DNA of 16,591 bases from assembly GCA_027604005.1 (NCBI GenBank), contig JADGJT010000442.1:1-16591 (forward strand), read 5' to 3'. This document shows, piece after piece, positions 9,324-16,591 of this stretch; position 1 is the first letter of the stretch; the number at the start of each line of letters is the position of its first letter. The translations under genes and the position numbers were made by a program. Below the pieces are notes generated by a model. It did not search any database and had not been told where the DNA came from. It worked only from the letters and a program-made list of their open reading frames with translations. This DNA comes from Dinochytrium kinnereticum (lineage: Eukaryota; Chytridiomycota; Chytridiomycetes; Chytridiales; Chytridiaceae).

Positions 9324-10396
9324 CTACGCTGCGACCGTCCGCGGCTTCTTCCAGTGCTCGGGGAACGCGAGGTGCGCGCGACGAGCCTTGACGCGTCGCA
9401 GGTCGAGCGGAACGTCCGTGAACTTGTCCGAGGGCGACTGTGTGCATGGAGAAAGAGGGTTAGAGATCTGAGCACTGGGACCCGCTGCAATCATGCTGCC
9501 TCTGCATACTCCCCTTCCGCCCATCGCAAGGGGAAAAGCAAGAAAGAGCACAGGAGGGAGGGCGAATTCAGAAGCGCTTAAAAAAAAAAAAACAACAAGA
9601 AAGGCATCATTCATTCACCTTTGCTTCTGTCAAAAATGCATCCAGCACTCTGACGAGCTTGAGCCGCTTACAGGCATGACTCTCGCCCTCCTGATCCACA
9701 TTCTTCTCAGGCTTGATGGTCACCACGTCCTGGTAGGGATCGTACATGCTCTGCGTCAAGAGGAGGAACTTGTGCCTCTCCTCAGGTGTGAGTCCCAATG
9801 ATGAAACATGAACTCTCAGGGTGACGAGGACATCATCCTCTGACGGCGGCTTTTGGGTGAAATCGTAAATGTACTTGTTGATGTAGCTGAAAACAAGGGG
9901 CTCGGGGGTTTGCTGCTCAAGTGGGGTATCGGCTGCCGTTGATGCTACTGTTAAATTGCAATGTTAAAGATAAGCAAGCAATAAACCAGTTTGCAGCAAA
10001 AACAGAAGCCCAGGCCAAGGAGAAGAAAAAGCCTCAGCATGACGCCTCAATGCTGCCAAACGAGAAAGAAGCCAACGAACCGTGGTTCTTTCCGTCCTCT
10101 TCCATCTTGAGCAGCAAGCCCTTGACCCAGTCAGCCGTCTCCAGGAAATCCAGATCGTACCGGTTCAGCCCATCCTTTGACAGGCTGCCGCTAATTGGCT
10201 TGTAGTCGTCCATGAATCCAGGGCCCGAGGACTGCTGCTTCCTCCTGGCAAGGGCCGGTGAGGACGAGGAGAACAGCCTGACAGCGACGGGGGTGGTGGT
10301 TGAAGGGGCGGATGCGGTGGAGGACAGGCTGGATCTGAGGCATGCGCAGACGCCTCTCCGCGCAAGTGCGTTCGTCGTCGTTGAGGCCATCATCAT
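9324..10396 (-). CDS. RSM24: Mitochondrial small-subunit ribosomal protein mS35 (Rsm24)
   Basis: Three minus-strand exons, 10396-10081, 9947-9619 and 9437-9324, join in frame to 252 aa. The first 40 residues are rich in Arg, Ser, Thr and Ala and lack acidic residues (MMMAST..., LARRGVC, VRLFSSSSPALARRK), as in a mitochondrial presequence. The conserved domain has VFSYINKYIYDFTQKPP, then LGLTPEERHKFLLLTQSMYD with PYQDVVTIK, and finally FTDVPLDLRRVKARRAHLAF with PEHW. This is the signature of the MRP-S28/mS35 family, which joins the small subunit of the mitochondrial ribosome. I chose the first codon of the ATG triplet at 10396-10388 as the start because the presequence begins there; the reading frame stays open further upstream without conserved features. 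Intron 1 (10080-9948) has an unusual gttcgt donor; intron 2 is 9618-9438. The gene is divergent from the kinase C gene. Confidence 0.9.
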
Positions 10397-11371
10397 TCTC
10401 CTTCTCCTTCGTGGGCAGTCAGAAAAACGGCAAACAAAATCTGCCTTCTGAATTGTCTCTGGCAGACACGACGACGGCCTCACCCAGCGAACATTGCTGC
10501 TGGCAGACCACCAAGCCATCCGATGGCCTCGCAGGCGACGCATCACTCGCACTGACTGGCCCATGCTTGCACGCACGCGTAAGGCAAAAGCCACCGCTCA
10601 GTCAAACGCTCACATCCACCGCTCCTCCCCACGCGGCATCCCTGCATGCGCAGGCGACTGACGCTGCCGCCAGCTGTGAGGGGCACGATGCGCGTGGGAT
10701 GAAGAAGTGGGAACCGAGCGCAGGCGGTGCGTGGGTGGGTGTTGGGTTGATGGGCGACGACGGTCTTTTGCACCACTTTCAGCCCTCACGAGAAAATCTC
10801 TTTCAATTCTTCAATCCACCGCCATCCGTCCATCCCTCCCTCCCTCCCTCCCTCCATCCATCCAGTGCATCCGCTCCTCGCATCAGGCAGCAGGGGAACG
10901 ACTGCTAGGAAACAGAGCTGTCAAAGGGCGTCTGGGAGATCCTGTATTCTGCGGGCTCATTGGGTGTGGGAGATACATCCACCTGAATTCACCACTGCTG
11001 CCTGCATCCGTGGGAGCAAATACCACAGGGGATCGCTGGGGCTTGATTCGATCAGACGATCAGAGTATTCCGCGGGACAGAGGAGACGCCATCTGAGACC
11101 CCATCTGCTGCTGAGAGAGACACCTTCCTGGGAGATTATTCATCGTCACCACTTTGCCCGTCATGGTCTGTGTCTGATCGCAGAATAGCAAAAAAGAAAG
11201 ACCGCAAGCTAAACCTCTTCCTTTTCTCCCACTTTTACTCTCTATCACATCGGCCTCATACGCTGTTTCTCTCCAACTCTTTGCGCACTTGAAAAAACAA
11301 CAACAACCGCCACATGCCTTTGACAGAGCGTTCCCATTCAAGCGAGGATAGGCGAGCTAAAGGCCAAGATA
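10397..11371. promoter_or_regulatory. Divergent promoter region between mS35 and kinase C genes
   Basis: These 975 bases lie between the two start codons, so both promoters and 5' leaders should be here. The region holds an ACGCGT hexamer at 10575-10580, a tetranucleotide C/T-rich run at 10823-10862, and short upstream ATGs on the plus strand at 11163 (four codons) and 11314 (56 codons, overlapping the kinase start). A 5' non-coding exon or a tiny coding first exon of the kinase C gene may be hidden here. I could not identify one. Confidence 0.6.
10823..10862. repeat. (CCTC/CATC)10 tetranucleotide repeat
   Basis: Ten tetranucleotide units in a row: CATC, CGTC, CATC, five CCTC, then two CATC. 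On the plus strand it is a pure pyrimidine tract apart from four purines. It lies about 510 bases ahead of the kinase C start and 430 from the mS35 start. CT-rich tracts of this kind are common in fungal promoters and also act as slippage-prone microsatellites. Confidence 0.85.
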
Positions 11372-15519
<4,148 letters not shown>

Positions 15520-15918
15520 TTTGGGGGGAGGGGGGGGTGTCATATTGGTCTCTTTTTTTACCCGATCTGTTCACTTTATTGTTTTGTTTGTTCTTGTTTG
15601 GATTTGTTTTAAGTCTTTGCTTCCTTTTCTTTCTTTTCGTAAATGGTAGGTTTTGGTCTCTCTGTTTGTTCCCACTTTAGGCTTTTTGGGTTTCTTCCCT
15701 GAATCTTTCATGGACCTTTTCTTGTACTTCACTTCTTGTTTCTCTCTTCCAAGCGTTTCTATCCAGACCAAAGCAGTATGAAAAGATGAATATCTAGTCT
15801 ATATTTCTTCTATCCATGATCGGACGAATGTATATCAAACTTTACACATGAGAATTACAGGAAGTTGAAGCTGGGGCTAATAAAAACATCGATAGAATCT
15901 TCAGCGCGATAAAACTTG
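15520..15918. other. Convergent intergenic region after kinase C
   Basis: These 399 bases hold the 3' ends of the kinase C gene (+) and the ABCA gene (-). Directly after the kinase stop there is a G6-A-G8 run (15523-15537), then a T/G-rich stretch with repeated TTTGT-like words (about 15550-15640). AATAAA on the plus strand at 15879-15884 may be the kinase poly(A) signal, but it is 360 bases from the stop. TGTATATC at 15829-15836 resembles a Puf-protein site with one mismatch. No gene is supported. Confidence 0.5.
15523..15537 (+). repeat. G6-A-G8 run at start of kinase C 3' UTR
   Basis: A 15-base stretch with a single A interrupting G begins 3 bases after the TAG stop. With the GGGAGG that spans the last codons it gives enough G-runs to consider a quadruplex in the mRNA, though this is only a sequence-level possibility. 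Confidence 0.8.
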
Positions 15919-16591
15919 TTAATCAGCGTTGGCGTCGTCGTCAGAGATGATTTTCAAAAAGACCCTATGGGAGGGAAGCACAAGAGAGGGCGATTAATCA
16001 GAACGAGAGAGATGGCAAGCCAGCAAACAAACAAGGTACTCACTCCTCCAAAGTGGTCTGCGAGACGCCCCAATCAACTATCCCATTCTCCGCCTTCCCT
16101 GCCTCAATCTGCTTAAACAGGACAGGGATGACACCAGGGGCAACAGGGAATTCATAGGAAGTGCTTTTTTTTTTTTTCGGGAGGGGGAGAGGAGTAAAGA
16201 TGTCAGCTTCAGCTCCTCCAGCAAACTGGACAGTCACCAGCACTCACCTCGTCGCAAATGCATCAACCTTCACCCAACCCTCAGGCAGCAACCCCTCAAT
16301 CCACTGACAAGCCCTCGCGGTGTTCTCCTCGGAAGAGTTAAAAAAGACCCTGAATCCACTCCCATAAAGCTCTTTCAATCTCAACGGGTTGCCAAGACAT
16401 CGAAGCGTTCCTTTCGCCATAATCCCGACGCGTTGGCAGAGAGCCTCGGCCTCCTCCATGGAATGGGTCGTCTGTAGAGAAGAGTGAGAAAGACGAAAAG
16501 GATGGGCGGTGGAAATTGCTTACGAGGATGATGGTCTTTCCAACACGAGAGTTTTGAATGATCGTCCAGATCAGGCGGCGAACCTCCGGAT
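15919..16591 (-). CDS. ABCA-type ABC transporter, C-terminal end (partial)
   Basis: Four minus-strand exons are visible: 16591-16524 (cut by the window edge), 16471-16248, 16163-16044 and 15964-15919. They join in frame to 152 residues ending at TAA. They cover the end of the last nucleotide-binding domain: VRRLIWTIIQ, then the H-loop TTHSMEEAEAL with its His, CQRVGIMAKGTLRCLGNPL, and KELYGSGFRV. After that comes the regulatory tail with GIVDWGVSQTTLEEVF, a C-terminal motif of ABCA exporters, and a short acidic end. ABCA proteins are full-length membrane lipid transporters with two TM halves and two ATP-binding domains; all of those upstream parts lie outside the window. Introns are 52, 84 and 79 bases. 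The acceptor at 16165-16164 follows an A13 run. Which lipid is moved cannot be told from this fragment. Confidence 0.9.
16165..16177. repeat. T13 homopolymer (A13 on the minus strand) at an acceptor
   Basis: On the minus strand this A13 run ends directly at the AG acceptor of an ABCA intron: the last A of the run and the following G form the AG. The pyrimidine tract lies upstream of the run. Confidence 0.85.

Noticed and set aside
9947..10080. Possible separate small gene in the mS35 intron
   Set aside because: The open frame there is short, has no domain, and is removed cleanly by an intron whose phases fit the flanking exons.
10397..10594. Longer N-terminus for mS35 (start at 10594)
   Set aside because: The frame is open but codes for nothing resembling the family, and the ATG triplet at 10396 begins a good mitochondrial presequence.
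10342..10908. 188-codon plus-strand reading frame in the mS35/kinase C promoter region
   Set aside because: It runs antisense to the mS35 first exon and then through low-complexity promoter DNA, including the tetranucleotide repeat. It shows no recognisable domain.
11314..11371. ATG 11314 as the kinase C start
   Set aside because: It is out of frame with HR1 and no intron fits between it and 11372. Kept as a finding because a sequence error or overlapping ORF remains possible.

Overview
The window is nuclear DNA of a fungus. Every gene is interrupted by short introns (about 50-220 bases, almost all GT...AG). One gene is a fungal-type protein kinase C with the order HR1-HR1-C2-C1-C1-kinase and the ADYG activation-loop motif seen in fungal Pkc1 proteins. 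The far end carries an ABCA-type ABC transporter, a subfamily scarce in yeasts and commoner in early-diverging fungi. That hints at an early-diverging lineage such as Mucoromycota or chytrids, but the sequence does not prove it.

Layout: 1-124 holds two near-identical 42-base repeats in a 69-base period. 327-1028 (+) encodes a DOPA 4,5-dioxygenase-family protein (3 exons). 1367-6668 (+) encodes a large SHPRH/Irc20-like Snf2 ATPase with an embedded RING finger (10 exons, about 1528 aa). 6970-9196 (-) encodes a sphingoid long-chain base kinase (7 exons, about 569 aa). 9324-10396 (-) encodes mitochondrial ribosomal protein mS35/Rsm24 (3 exons, 252 aa). 10397-11371 is a 1 kb divergent promoter region. 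11372-15519 (+) encodes the protein kinase C (13 exons, about 1083 aa from the chosen start). 15919-16591 (-) is the 3' end of the ABCA transporter, which continues beyond the window.

The exon models were built by hand. In each, the intron phases match across every junction and the joined protein follows the family pattern across the splice. The weakest points are the start of the kinase C gene and a few non-consensus donors.

The genes look like ordinary housekeeping neighbours and not a cluster: DNA-damage tolerance, sphingolipid signalling, mitochondrial translation, cell-wall integrity signalling and lipid transport. I saw no mobile element, RNA gene, CRISPR array or obviously new multi-gene system. 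The points worth a second look are small-scale: an acidic residue in the hydrophobic motif of the kinase C, a changed glycine in the nucleotide-binding loop of the sphingoid base kinase, overlapping upstream ATGs, a 38-base exon, an acceptor placed directly after an A13 run, and the 23-codon repeat at the left edge.
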